23,697 bases of DNA from Leucogyrophana mollusca (GCA_021014945.1 MU266702.1:1-23697); one strand, 5' to 3'; numbered from the stretch's first letter, positions 1-10,513 are shown. Made by a program: numbers and translations. The notes: generated by a model not told the origin, from the sequence alone.

Positions 1-49
1 GAGTGGCATTTGATATCTTGCTTCGCCCAGCTTGACCTTGATGTAACAG

Positions 50-877
50 GCATATTCGAAAGAAGCGATTCTGTGGGCTCAGCTCTCCAGCCCATATGTA
101 TTACCATTCTGTGGCGTGTACTACATGGAGGAGCCCTCCCCTCGAGCATGTCTCGTATCACTATGGATGGATAACGGAGATCTTCCTCGATATCTTAGAG
201 ACAACCCGAATGCGAATCGACTACAGCTGGTTCGTGGATCGGCTGTGCTTTTAGCATGGTGCTGTAATGATCTATATTGTAGATGCTAGACGTCGCGCTT
301 GGGCTCGAATATCTCCACTCGTTCTGCTCCCCGGTGATTCATGGTGACTTGAAAGGCGTTTGTGATCCCCGAGCATGTCCAGACCACATTTACTGATACA
401 CACTTATAGGTCAACATCCTCATTACGTCAGGCCTGAGGGCTTGTATTGCCGACTTTGGGTTGTCCATTATAGCGCAGGACTCAAAAATCCACTTCACTG
501 TGACTGCCACTACAAATGGACAAGGATCCACCCCGTGGATGGCCCCCGAGTTGCTAGACTGCGACAGCCCTGAACGGAGACGCAAGAGTTGTGCTAGTGA
601 TATCTATGCGTTTGGCTGTGTGGGTTACGAGGTTGGGGTCCAATTAATTCCATTCATTTTTTGCTCTCGCTCACGCCGTCACTGCCAGATTTATGCTGGG
701 CATCCGCCATTCTCCGAGCACCATTCCCCAATGATGGCTATCGTGCGAAATCTCCCACTACTTCGACCAGCCACCACCGAGCTCGATGACACGACCTGGG
801 AATTAATCGAGAACTGCCGGGACGCAAATCCGGCGTCTCGTCCTAACGCGAGCGAAGTTGTGCAGCAGCTGTGCTGA
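50..877 (+). CDS. Protein kinase, fungal TKL-like family, 3' part only
   Basis: This is the C-terminal part of a protein kinase catalytic domain that enters from the left edge. Four exons read through in phase 0: 50-229, 283-357, 410-631 and 689-877. The introns (230-282, 358-409, 632-688) are 52-57 nt and have GT-AG ends. Visible motifs are the alpha-C-helix side (KEAILWAQLSSPYVLPFCGV), the hinge (LVSLWMDNGDL), the catalytic loop HGDLKGVN, the Mg-binding ADFGLS, GSTPWMAPELL, the DIYAFGCVGYE segment and a final NPASRPNASEVVQQL. The catalytic loop has Gly in place of the usual HRD arginine, a common feature of the expanded mushroom TKL kinases. The Asp and DFG are intact, so the domain is probably active. 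The ATP-binding lobe lies outside the window. The stop comes directly after the kinase fold, so there is no C-terminal extension. The substrate is unknown. Confidence 0.85.
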
Positions 878-1218
878 CACTCAGATGCCCGTGACCACGA
901 GTTTGCACCTGGGTTTCGTCTGCAATCAGAAGAAAAGCGCTACCCGATGTCTTGTTCTACATTTGTTCCGGCGGTGTTGTCCGCGTTACTGGTCTCGATA
1001 CCCACATATTCTACGCATCTTCGAGTTCTGTGCTCGAGCCTCACGCTCTACTACGGGCCCCATGCATCATCAAAGCTCACGCGATACCAACAGTAGCGTA
1101 TCCTCCAGCTGTGTCTCTACGAGAACATGAATAACCACAAGCGCAGTGAGAGACAAGTAGATCGCGTCAAGCTACAGAGCTAGTTTTCCCTTGACGTCGC
1201 ACAGCGTCCCCCCATTCT
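878..1218. other. Kinase 3' flank, no gene seen
   Basis: This 340-bp stretch lies between the kinase stop codon and the first WD40-associated repeat unit. It contains only short frames with no recognisable motif. It probably holds the kinase 3' UTR and spacer. I saw no counterpart to it near the other repeat units. Confidence 0.5.
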
Positions 1219-1307
1219 AGGCTTGAGCGCACAACGCCTGACGCAACCAGCAAGTGGCGACAGGCCCAGTCGAATGGGCCGGAGGTACCACGGCGATATG
1301 AGCTAAG

Positions 1308-1825
1308 TCATGGCAAGCTCCAGAAGTAGGGGGCATGCATAATATTGTTAGATGTACTCACTGTGGATGTGACTTCGGGGATGTCTTCGTTTGCACTGCG
1401 TCTCTCAACTGCATCTCCCAAGCAGCAGCGCGACAACACGTGAACAACAGGAACAGGGTAAGTTGTGGAAAGTCGCGTGATGTGTGGACCCTGGAGAGAC
1501 AACCCGGCCACTACGAGATCAACACCGCCATTCTCCAGGAGAATATCTTCTCCGTTGCATATTGTACGCACCCAACCCCCCTGCCCGTGCCTGCAATAGA
1601 GACGACGTTTCCGCCCGCATCATCTTCGCGCTTAAATCAACACCAAATACTTTGCGGAAACGAGGTGCCAGCTCAGACCTTGGAAGCGTCCGAACGCAAA
1701 CTTCATCCCAGATCCACGACTATATCCCACTGTCCCGCTCTCGAGCGCCCATAGAAAGCGAACACGAAATCGAATAAGAAGCTTGGTTATGTCAGGCGTG
1801 AAGCTGCGTACACCGCTGCGTCAAA
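1308..1825 (-). pseudogene. SAM-dependent methyltransferase relic, copy A
   Basis: Read on the minus strand, the segment begins FDAAVYAASRLT, matching the start of fungal class I methyltransferases (F-x-x-x-Y-x-x-x-RPTYP). It then passes VVDLG (motif I, broken by a stop in place of the Cys/Gly), LAPRFRKVFGVDLSAKMMRAE (acidic loop after motif I) and ICNGEDILLENGGVDLVVAG (motif II). Two or more frameshifts and in-frame stops separate these pieces. One is an apparent 5-bp loss relative to copy B between the Gly-rich GGLG and VRTICNG. The family assignment rests on the ordered motifs. The gene is certainly not functional as it stands. The copy at 6357-6932 is closely similar. Confidence 0.55.
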
Positions 1826-2150
1826 GGCTCTTAGCTGCTTTCCCAATACCGAGGGCGCCTTGCCCTGTGTGGTCTGATGCACGACTTCATTGCAAATTTG
1901 GTGAAGCCCTGCGTCGCGAAGAAGAACGTTTCCTACAATATTTCGACAAGGCTCATCGCCACCGAGCGACCAGGACCTTTACAACGTCCCTGGAAGTCCG
2001 CCATCCGGTCCACATGCACGTTAACGCGAGACGAATACCATCAAGCGGACAAGAACTAGGAACAAGCTTCTCGTTGTACAGCGAGATGCGAGATTCTGGT
2101 CGCCGAGGAGAGGCCCGACCTCGAGTTACAGGGGGCATGTACCGTGGTTG

Positions 2151-3077
2151 AGATCGATCAGCGATGTCTGGTGGAGGTTAGCGGAGGGAAAGGAGAGGGG
2201 GCATGGGGGCGATGAGTGTGGGTTGAGCCCCGAAACGCCTCGAGCTACTCTAATGTGACCGCTCCTTCTCCCGGTACTCAGGCTACGTCTTCATCGGATT
2301 AGGTTACTGTACACTCGACTGCAAACACTGTTGATGGGTTTAGCGGCGTGATACGTCCTGCATTTGGCGAAGGGGGGTATCCTGTTGGTTCGGCGGAGAG
2401 GAGGAAAGCCATGGACTTAGAGGGTGACAAATGCTTATGACCCTGGAACAAAGGAAGTCTTTACTCCACGTCCAAAATTGCCTTCAACGAGCTCTCCTTA
2501 CATGTCTGCTTGAAGCTCTCCCCTGCCTGTCCGATGCGATGTCGATAAGGGCACTAGGACTAGGATTCGACTTTTGCAGGGCTTGGGACACCCGTTGGCG
2601 ATGCCGCTGAGAGTTCCCACAGCAACGCCTCTCTTGATCTTCCCGCTATCCTTTTATCCCCTGTCTCTGTGCAGCACTCGATGACGCGTGTGTCGAAGGG
2701 GTCATCAAAGGGGACGTCCGCACCCGGAGGTGGGCGATGAGGGTGTAATAGCACCGGTGGCGCAGATGTCGATGGGGACGTCGATGGGGACGGGGCTGGG
2801 GAGAGTTGGGACGGGGTAGTACGGTGGGCGGAATCAGAGCCGTGCACGGGGTGTTGACGTCTCGAGGTATACATTTCGGTAATGTATCACTTGAGCCGAC
2901 ATCCGAATGGGCGGGAAGGAGGACTGGAAGAGCGTAGATGCGGAAGTGGATGCACAGGACGGAGAACGTGTTGGTTAAAGGAGACGAGACGCCCATGTGC
3001 TAATCCTGTGTATGCTGAAAACATCAAGCGCTCGACGCGCGCTTCGAACGGCATGTACACAGCATGCACACTCTATG
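2151..3077. other. Upstream module of W1, with degenerate traces
   Basis: This is non-coding spacer shared with the regions upstream of W2, W3 and W4. Near 2280-2400 the minus strand aligns with the clear amine-oxidase start found at 11833-11965, but it is too decayed here to call alone (only an SPNAGRI-like remnant). From about 2440 the sequence matches the GAGCAAAGGAGGATTTTCC and CTTGAAGCTCT blocks found before the other copies. Short frames on both strands are not conserved in frame between copies, so I treat them as non-coding. Confidence 0.5.
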
Positions 3078-3083
3078 TATAGA
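3078..3083 (+). promoter_or_regulatory. TATA-like box of W1
   Basis: TATAGA within CTCTATGTATAGA lies 117 bp before the W1 start codon. The same element occurs 111-123 bp before the start codon of all five WD40 copies, followed by a conserved CATAAG or similar. Conservation in position and sequence supports a core promoter, although shared ancestry alone could also explain it. Confidence 0.55.
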
Positions 3084-3194
3084 CGACATAAGAGAGGCTC
3101 ACCTTGAAGTAGCTGCCCCGACCTCACCATCCTCCTTCCATATTGCTTAACAGCTTCACTAACCGCCCATCCATCACTCTTGCCTCGTCACGCC

Positions 3195-4839
3195 ATGTCG
3201 ACGTCATCAAATCCTATCGAGTCATCAGGCGTGCGTCGTCCATCCTGGGATCCGACGAAAGTTTTCAAAGGACACACCACAGGGGTCCACTCTGTTGCAT
3301 ATTTCCCGGACGGTCGGCGCATTGCCAGTGCAGCCGACAACGACAAGACTGTCATCATTTGGGATGTCAAGAGCGGTAGGCAAGACGGGCAGCCGCTTCA
3401 GCATGATTTCAACGTCGTGGAGATAGCGATATCTCCGAGTGGCAGGAGAATTGCGAGTGGGATGCGGCAAGGCGGGGTGGTTGTTTGGGATGCAGTGACG
3501 AGGGAAGTGGTTTATGAGATCAAATGTGGTGCTCGACGGCTGGCCTATTCCCCATGTGGACGTTGGATCACAACTGCGCGGATGGTCGGTTGGGAAGAGG
3601 TACAGTTGTGGGACGCGGACACTGGCAGACCCGGCAGGGAACCGCTGAAATGCCACGACGATGCTATGTGCGTGGCGTTCTCACCGGATGGATCGCAGAT
3701 TGCCTCTGGGTTCGTAGATGGATATTTCCAAGTGTTTGATATTGCCACCGGCAAGAGTGTTGTCGGTTCCATAAAAGGCCATGCGGACGTGGTGTGGTCA
3801 GTTGTGTACTCCCCGGACGGTCGTCTCCTCGTCACCGCGTCAGCCGACAAAAGCATCCGGGTATGGGATTCCAATACGGGAGTCGAAGTAGGGAAGCCGA
3901 TGCTGGGGCATGGCATGGGTGATGCTATGTGCATCTCGATTAGCGCTGATGGACGAAGGATTGCGAGTGGAGGACAGGACAAGACAGTCCGGGTTTGGGA
4001 TTTAGAGACACGGCTGCAGGTTGGAGATTCATTCGGCGCGCATTGCTGGGTGCGTTCTGTGGCGTTCTCCCCCGATGACCGATACGTCGTCGGCGGTGAA
4101 AATGACGGCGCGGTGTGGTTGTGGGACTCGGAATCATTGGCAAACCATGGTTCGGTGAGCCTCTTCATTCTGCTTTAATACTGCTTCTAACCTCCACCTC
4201 AGTCATCCCTGACTACCGCTACCACCCGGATTACATCTGTGGGCGTTTCTTGCGCGTATGTGCCATTCTCCGAGCTAACATCCGGTGTTTACATTAGGCG
4301 CCTATCACACAACCCACCCCATCCATCCCCCAACAGAGGCAGGCCCGCACCAAGTTGCACAACGAATTGTCTTCAATGGGCTCCTCCCTCCTCGATGTGA
4401 GTTCGTGTTTTCATCTGGGCACCTCGAAACCGATTCGGCTATGTTACATCTAGCTTCCCGCCGTTGTGCAGCAACAGCCCGCCACTCAGCATCCGCAGGA
4501 CGGAAAGCCGAGTGTCGACGATGACTAGGATACCAAGTCGATACCCCCACGCCTCGTAAGTTTCCCCCTTCCTTTTCTGCGTGGTGTCCTCTTAATTGTC
4601 TTTCAACCTATCCAACCTCAGCAGGATCCTCCACTCAAGCAACAAACATCGGACACAGAGTCTGAAAAGGCAGACGCTTTCGTGCCCGAGCGCAGCGCGG
4701 CGGTGTCCAGGCTAACGCACACTCGGACACAGAGTCTGAGGATAGCGACTCAGAATCGGAATATGTAGACGTGGGGTGCTTGGACGCCATTTGTCACTGG
4801 GTATACTTCAGGCGGCGGACGTACTTGCAGGGGCGGTAG
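3195..4839 (+). pseudogene. WD40 repeat protein W1, propeller intact but tail disrupted
   Basis: Exon 1 (3195-4154, 320 aa) encodes seven WD40 repeats, each with the SPDGR-type turn and a WD-type end, making a complete propeller. I chose the ATG at 3195 because the MSTSSNPIES start is shared by all copies. Introns follow at 4155-4202, 4239-4297 and 4397-4453. They give exon 2 (4203-4238), exon 3 (4298-4396, ending SSLLD) and exon 4 (4454-4555). In exon 4, TAG at 4526-4528 replaces the conserved Trp of DDDW, which would end the protein at 389 aa. Downstream, exon 5 (from 4625) is joined directly to the end of exon 7 and is out of frame, so the remaining tail (to 4839) is lost. The propeller could still be made, so W1 is either a truncated gene or a recent pseudogene. 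Neighbours are the upstream and downstream repeat modules. Confidence 0.8.
4649..4739 (+). repeat. 17-bp direct repeat flanking the W1 tail deletion
   Basis: TCGGACACAGAGTCTGA occurs at 4649-4665 and again at 4723-4739. In the intact paralogues it occurs once, in exon 7. In W1 the extra copy sits exactly where exon 5 is joined to exon 7 sequence, and the rest of exon 5, exon 6 and the start of exon 7 are missing. This marks the rearrangement junction. Confidence 0.8.
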
Positions 4840-5515
4840 GTGGGTCGAGCCTCCCTTTTCTCTTCCTCGCAGTGGTCCCTTATCCACAGGTCCAGTATCG
4901 CTGGGAACCGCGCTGCCGTTCATGAGTAATCGAGTGTCCGCACTGTTAGCTGTTACATCTCTATGTATACCACATCTTCATACCATCCATCCTACGCAAA
5001 GTCTTCCTCGCACCCCTATCGTTGACACTTTCTCTGATCTCGGCCCGTCCCTCGATCTCGCGATGGGTCACTTATGTTCCCAGAAAGGATGAAAGGGATT
5101 GGTTGTGATGGCGAGAGTCGTGCAAGAGACGAATAAAACATCCCGTCAGCACGAACGCTTTACGCCTTCGTATGGGAGGGAGGCCGTGCCCGTCCTGCAG
5201 GCGCGAGAGTCAACACCTCGCGAGACGGAGTAAGAGACAAACGGGGGGAGCAGTGTTATAGATAATCGGCTAGCGGTGACCGGTGGAGTCGCCAAGGGAG
5301 TAGAAGACCTCGCACGCTCCGACGACACTGTGACAGGGTCCGACCTGTAAGGGAGCACGCCGTATGATCCACAGAACTTCGGCCGTATGAATGGAGAGAG
5401 TATCGAAGATACGAAGGTATGCAAGCTAATGCTCGGATGTACACGTGAGGGAATACCAGCTTAATAAAGGGATAGTTGAGTTCGTACTCCAGGGACAGTG
5501 AAGGTCATGGATAGT
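4840..5515. repeat. 3' flank module, copy 1
   Basis: This sequence directly after the WD40 stop recurs at 10514-11155, 13175-13850 and 17508-18195. Shared landmarks are GGGTCGAGCCTCCCTTTTCTC, CTCTATGTATACCACATC, CGATCTCGCGATGGGTCACT, GCACCGTGCC-like blocks and GCAAGCTAATGCTCG. An AATAAA at 5132-5137 could be a polyadenylation signal. Minus-strand frames across it are not maintained between copies, so it is probably 3' UTR plus spacer. Confidence 0.7.
5132..5137 (+). terminator. Possible polyadenylation signal of W1
   Basis: AATAAA lies about 290 bp after the W1 tail stop, in the 3' flank module. The equivalent site of W4 (17797) is also AATAAA. In W2 and W3 it is altered (AATAGA, AATACA). 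Confidence 0.35.
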
Positions 5516-6232
5516 AGAGCCCGATTGGCCGGGTGCGTAGGGGTCAAATGTAAGGGGCCACGAATCGGTCAAGGACGGGGTCCTCAGGTAGGGTTCCGTT
5601 GACTTGGTCCCGGGTGCCCTGCGGCAGATTATCAGCGCGTCCCGTAGATTTTTTACGGGTAGGCAAAACGGACCAGACTGTCACAAGAATAAGCGTGTGC
5701 TTCGGGATCTAACTTCCTGGGCGAAGACCTTCAAATATACCCTCGGCTTCCTCAACGGCGCTCATACCTCGATGAACATCAACCTCCATGCTTGTGCGAG
5801 GGAGCCTGAGGGGAGGAACAGGGTCGTAGCGATATGGGATACTGACCGTATTTCTCCGCCCAACCTTTATATGTGGGTCAGGGCCTAAGCGGCGCTCATG
5901 GACGTTGCTGATGAAGGGTAGCCCTCTGGGACCAGGGGGGAGGGGTATGCCAGAAGGGTTTATGCTCTGCCGCATCGAACGACGTCAGACCACAAGCGAT
6001 ATGATCAGGGAGGACGAGAGAACAATGACAACTTAGGACGGGTCCATCATTCCACTTGGGCTAAGACGAGTGTTGTGACAGTCCTATCGAAAGGACGGCG
6101 ACGAGTGATCATAATTATGCTCCAGTTCCATTACACCTGCCATCGAATCACTGAGCGCACCAATTGTGACCCGTCATCAGTGTGGAACGTGCGCCCCCGC
6201 CAGGTGCTTTTCATGTGGCGTCTTCTTATCCA
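5516..6232. other. Spacer between unit A and unit B
   Basis: I found no intact gene. The only recognisable content is the minus-strand cytochrome P450 fragment listed separately (5820-5980). The rest shows no motif, and I saw no counterpart elsewhere in the window. Confidence 0.45.
5820..5980 (-). pseudogene. Cytochrome P450 N-terminal fragment
   Basis: On the minus strand this reads PSGIPLPPGPRGLPFISNV (about 5960-5895), the proline-rich hinge that follows the membrane anchor of microsomal P450s. After a frame change, WAEKYG follows at 5862-5845, another early P450 motif that normally lies some 15-20 residues downstream. Upstream there is a hydrophobic but frame-broken stretch where the anchor would be. 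No I-helix, ExxR or heme-binding Cys motif was found, so only the 5' end of the gene survives. A later P450 segment is present in the spacers at 11647-11770 and 14281-14405, which suggests pieces of one ancestral gene. P450s are ER-bound monooxygenases; this fragment cannot act. Confidence 0.6.
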
Positions 6233-6356
6233 GGGCTTGAGCGCACAACGCCTGACGCAACCAGCAAGAGGGGACAGGCTCGGACGAATAGGCCAGAGGT
6301 ACCAGGAGATATGAGTTGAGCGCCAGTAGTAGTGGTGGCACCCATAAGATTGTAAG

Positions 6357-6932
6357 TCAACTCGTATTAGACGTACTCACGTGTGGGTGTGACTTCGGAG
6401 ATATCTTCATGCACCGTGCCTCTCGACTGCTTCTCCAAAAGAGCAGCGCTCGACCTCGTGAACAGCAGGAACTGGGCAGGTTGTGGAAATCCACATGACA
6501 TGTAGACGCTAGGGAGAATAGATCAGACATGTATTCACAGGTCGGAAGGGAAATGAACAAACCGACCACTACGAGATCAGCGCCGCCATTCTCCAGGTGA
6601 ATGTCTTCTCCGTTGCATATTGGACGCACGCAACGCAACCCCCCTGCCCCTGCCTGCAGTAGAGGCGGTGTTTCCGCCCGCATCATCTTCGCGCTTGAAT
6701 CAACACCAAATACTTTACACAAACGTGGTGCCAGCTCAAGCGCTCAACCATTGCCTGCCCTGTATCACCTTACAGTAGCTCAGACCTTGGTAGCGCCCAA
6801 ACGCAAGCTTCATCCCAGATCTATGACTGTACCCCACTATGCCGCTGTCGAGCGCCGATAAAGAGCGAACACGAGATCGAGTAAGACGCTTGGATATGTC
6901 AGGCGTGAAGCTGCGTACAGTGCTGCGTCAAA
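6357..6932 (-). pseudogene. SAM-dependent methyltransferase relic, copy B
   Basis: On the minus strand the sequence reads FDAALYAASRLTYPS, then TVIDLG (motif I, stopped by TGA), then KVFGVDSSAKMMRAE and, in the same frame, RPICNGEDIHLENGGADLVV. That order of motifs is typical of fungal class I methyltransferases acting on small molecules. It is less damaged than copy A, since the acidic loop and motif II are in one frame. It still has a stop in motif I and a broken segment after DLVV, where HVDFHN may recall the usual HWFD. The enzyme would transfer a methyl group from SAM, but this copy is dead and its substrate cannot be inferred. Confidence 0.6.
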
Positions 6933-7215
6933 AGTCCCTAGCTGCTTTCCCGATACCGAGGACACCTTGCCCTATGTGGTCTGATGCAGGAAGAACGTTT
7001 CCTAAAATTTGTTGACTCCGCTCATCGCCACCGAGCGACCAGGACCTTTACAACGTCCCTCGGAGTCCCGCCCTCTGATCCACATGCACATTGACGCGAG
7101 ACAAATACCATCAAGCGGACAAGAACTAGGGACAAGCTTCTCATTGTCGAGTGAGACGCGAGATTCCGGTCGCCGAAGAGAGGCCCGACCTCGAGTTGTA
7201 GGGGGCATGTACCCG

Positions 7216-8370
7216 TGGCTGAGATTGATCAGCGGTGTGTGGTGGATGGTAGCGGAGGGAGGCGCGATGCACTCAGCGGGTGGGGCAGCGTTGAGTTAAA
7301 GAGAGGAGAGGGGGGATGGGGACGATGAGCGGGTTGAGCGCTTAATCGCCTCGAACTACTCTTATGAAACCGTTCCTTTTCCCGGTACTCAAACCACGTC
7401 TTCATCGGACCAGGTTACTGTACGCTCAACTGCAAAACTTGTTGATGGGTTTGGCAGCGTAGTACATCCTGCATTTGGTGAACTGAGGTACCCTGTAGGT
7501 TCGGCGGCGATGGGCTTGTCCCGGGTTCAGCAGGGAATAGCAGGGAAATGTGTCCTGAGTTAGGCGGGGGAGGCACCTTGAATTTAGAGGATGCCGAATG
7601 CCTGTGACCCAAGAGCAAAGGGGGTCTTTCTCCCGAGTTCTAATTCGCCTTCGACGAACCCTGCTTACATATTCGTTTGAAGCTCTCCACTGCCTGCTCG
7701 ATGTCGATGTTGATAAGGGGCGCTAGAGCTAGGATTAGACGAAGGCAGGGCGCTGCTCGCTCATCCCCGTTATCAGAGCTTAGCGCACCTGTCGACGACG
7801 CCACTGACGACCTCACAACAGCGACTCCCTTGACCTTCCCGCTATCCCTTTATCCCCCGTCTCTGCAATCATCTTTCTTCCGGAACGAATACTCCTCCAC
7901 CTTCCCCACCACCACATTCCCTTCCGTTGCCTGGACATCCATCTCGACACTGCTCGCATCCAGAGTTGAATAGCACTCATTGACGTGCGCGTGGCAGAGG
8001 TTGTTAAAAGGGAAAGTTCTGCCCGGGAGTGGGCGGTGGGAGTGTGATAGTGTTGACGGTGCGGATGTCGACGGGGGCGGGACTGGGGGAAGCTGGGACA
8101 GAAGTACTACGGCGGGTAGAAACAGGTGGAGGGAAAGTCAGAGCATGCGCACGGGGTTTTGACGACCCGTGGTATACATTTCGGTGACGTAGCACTTGAG
8201 ACGACATCTGAATGGGGAGGAGAACTAGAAGAGTGCATGTGGCAAATGAGCGTGGGGGAGGATGAAGGCGAGACGCGTTTGTGCTAGTCCTCCGTGTGCT
8301 GAAAATATCAAGCGCTCGCCAAAGGCACGACGCGCTTCGAACAGTATTTGCACAGCATGTTCACTCTATG
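7216..8370. other. Upstream module of W2
   Basis: This is spacer colinear with 2151-3077. It includes the CCGGTACTCA and TTCATCGGA blocks, a weak trace of the amine-oxidase start near 7380-7530, the CTTGAAGCTCT region and the CTGAAAATATCAAGCGCTCG block that precedes the promoter in W2, W3 and W4. I see no frame conserved between copies and no RNA gene. Confidence 0.5.
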
Positions 8371-8376
8371 TATAGA
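8371..8376 (+). promoter_or_regulatory. TATA-like box of W2
   Basis: TATAGA within CTCTATGTATAGAAGGCATAAG lies 123 bp before the W2 ATG. It is the same element as in the other copies. Confidence 0.55.
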
Positions 8377-8493
8377 AGGCATAAGGGGGGGCCCACGCCG
8401 AAGTAACTGTGTCCCGCACCTCGTCATCCTCCCTCAACGTCGCCTCAAACACCTTCGATAACCTCCCACCCGTGACTCTCGCCTCCTCGGGCC

Positions 8494-10513
8494 ATGTCGA
8501 CGCCATCGAACGCCATCGAACCTTCAGGCGTGCGTCGTGCGTCCCGCGGTCCAACAAAAGTTTTCGAAGGACACAACGGATGGATTAACGCCGTTGCGTA
8601 TTTCCCGGATGGTCGGCGCATTGCCACTGCATCCAACAACGCCGTCATCATTTGGGATGTTGAGAGCGATAGGCAAGACGGGCAGTCGATTCTGCATGGT
8701 TCCAAAGTCATTTGTATAGCAATATCTCCAAATGGCAGGAGAATCGCGAGTGGAATGGAGGGCGGGGTGGTTATTTGGGATGCGCTGACGCGGGAAATGG
8801 TTCACGAGATCAAAGGAGATGGAGTTCACAAGCTGGCTTATTCCCCAGATGGATGTTGGATCGCAACTGCGTCGACGGACGTTGGGAGGGAGGTACAGTT
8901 GTGGGATGCTGACACTGGCAAACTTGGCAGAGAACCGCTGGGGTGTGACGGCGAGGTCTTCTGCATGGGATTCTCACCAGACGGGTCGCGGATCGCTGTT
9001 GGGTTTTGGGATGGCTCTTTCGAGGTGATTGACATTGCCACTGGCGAGAGTGTCATCGGCCCCATAAAAGGCCACACGAGGGAGGTGTGGTTGGTTGTGT
9101 ATTCGCCCGACGGACGTCTCCTAGTTACCGGGTCACGGGATTCAAGCATCCGCGCGTGGGATTCCAAAACGGGAGTAGCAGTCGGTAAGCCGATGTTGGG
9201 GCACAAGTACGGGGTCGACTGCATTTCGGTTAGCGCCGATGGACGAAGAATTGCGAGTGGAGGAGACGATAAGACAGTCCGGGTTTGGGACTTGGAGATA
9301 CGGCTGCAGATTGGAGATTCACTCGACGCAGATGGCCGGGTGAATTCTTTGGCGTTCTCCCCCGATAGGCGATACATCATCAGCGGCGGAGATCACCTGT
9401 ACTTATTCAACACGGAATCATTGGAAAGAAAGGCCCCGGTGAGTATCTTCATTCTGCTCCAATACCGCTTCTAACTCTCCACATAAGTCTTCCCCGCCTA
9501 CCACTACCGCTCGAATCCCACCTGTGGGCATTTCTTGCGCGTATGCGACCTCACTGTCCGCTAACATCCCATGTTTACATTAGGCACCTATCACACTCCT
9601 CCACCAGTACAGGCAAGCCCGCACAAAGGACACGTCTTCAATAAGCTCCTCGTTACTTGACGTGAGCATGTGTTTTCATGTTCTGTGTACCCCGAAACTG
9701 ATTCCCTGCGTTATACCTAGCTTCCCGCCGTCGTGCAGCAGCAGCGTTCCACGCAGCAGGAAAGAAAGCCGAGCATCGACGACGACTGGGACACCGAGCC
9801 GATACGCCCGCCCCTCGTGAGTTTTCCTCATGCCTTTCTGCGTCGTATCCTCTGATTCGTGTCTTTCTATCGACCTACCCAACCTCAGCAGGATCCTCCA
9901 CTCAAGCAACAAACATCACCCGTTCAGCCGGTCAAGCCTGGTCACAAATGGTTGCGCAACATCCGTGAACAATGGCGACATATCCGGCATCGCAAACCTC
10001 GCGTCCAAGCGGATCTCTCCAACTGCTCCCCACCTATATTCCTCCACGAACGTGCCCAGCCTCCCACGTCTTCAGAGGTAAGTTTCGCGAGGACAGTTCA
10101 TATTTATTTACTCATGCTACCTAGTTGTCGACCAATCGACAAGCGCGTCGAGAAAGAGATGCAGATGCACAACAAAACACACAAGATGCCCATTCCCGAG
10201 CACGGCCGTCAAGAAACCAGATTGAGGCCAACGTAGCTCTCGCACAAGCCGATGTGGTATGCACTCCTTCTCAATACCCGTGTTTGATCTAACCCCGAGG
10301 CCCCGTTAGCGACTGGCCATCGCGGCTCCTAGGGGCAGAAAAGGCCGACGCTTTCGTGCCCGAGCGCAGCGCGGCGGTGTCCAGGCCAACTCACACTCGG
10401 ACACAGAGTCTGAGGTTAGCGATGCAGAGTCCGAATATGTAGAGGTGGGGTGCTTGGAAGCCATCTGTTACTGGGTGTACTTCAGGCGGCGGAGGTACCA
10501 GCAGGAGCAGTAG
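8494..10513 (+). CDS. WD40 repeat protein W2, intact 7-exon gene (558 aa)
   Basis: Exons are 8494-9438, 9488-9523, 9584-9661, 9721-9816, 9892-10077, 10125-10256 and 10310-10513. All introns are phase 0, GT-AG and 47-75 nt. Exon 1 (315 aa) carries a seven-repeat propeller; the last repeat has lost its WD (LYLFNTES). The tail has, in order, a Pro/Thr-rich linker, a Gln-rich segment ending DDDWDTEPIRPP, a basic aromatic helix (KWLRNIREQWRHIRHRK), a charged Asn/Gln/Ala segment, a run of Arg/Gly, an acidic Ser stretch (HSDTESEVSDAESEYVEV) and a C-terminal GCLEAICYWVYFRRRRY. Such propellers are protein-interaction platforms. No enzyme domain is present, so the partner and role are unknown. The splice model is supported by exon-by-exon agreement with W4. 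The exon 5 acceptor is CAGCAG, so one extra Gln is possible. Confidence 0.85.

Larger units (their letters stand above)
1219..5515. repeat. Duplicated unit A (methyltransferase relic, W1 promoter, W1, 3' flank)
   Basis: This is the first copy of a large segmental tandem duplication. It starts with a GGCTTGAGCGCACAACGCC block that recurs at about 6233 and stays colinear with 6233-11155. Matching landmarks are the minus-strand methyltransferase relic, the block around GGAACAAGCTTCTC/GGACAAGCTTCTC (about 2058 and 7130), the TATA/5' UTR module, the WD40 gene and the 3' flank up to the GAGGGGATGCCAGC-like block. The similarity is interrupted by many indels, so this duplication is older than the W2/W3 one. 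Confidence 0.75.

Noticed and set aside
2560..2996. Pro/Ser/Thr-rich minus-strand frames upstream of W1
   Set aside because: The matching regions before W2, W3 and W4 have indels that change the frame, so coding potential is not maintained.
3545..4168. Long minus-strand frames opposite the WD40 exons
   Set aside because: They mirror the repeated codons of the WD40 repeats (SGEY, PSGENA) and recur opposite every copy; they are antisense shadows.
5709..5975. Complete small gene containing the P450 hinge motif
   Set aside because: The frame leaves P450 homology soon after the hinge, and the next P450 motif lies in another frame. It is a fragment.
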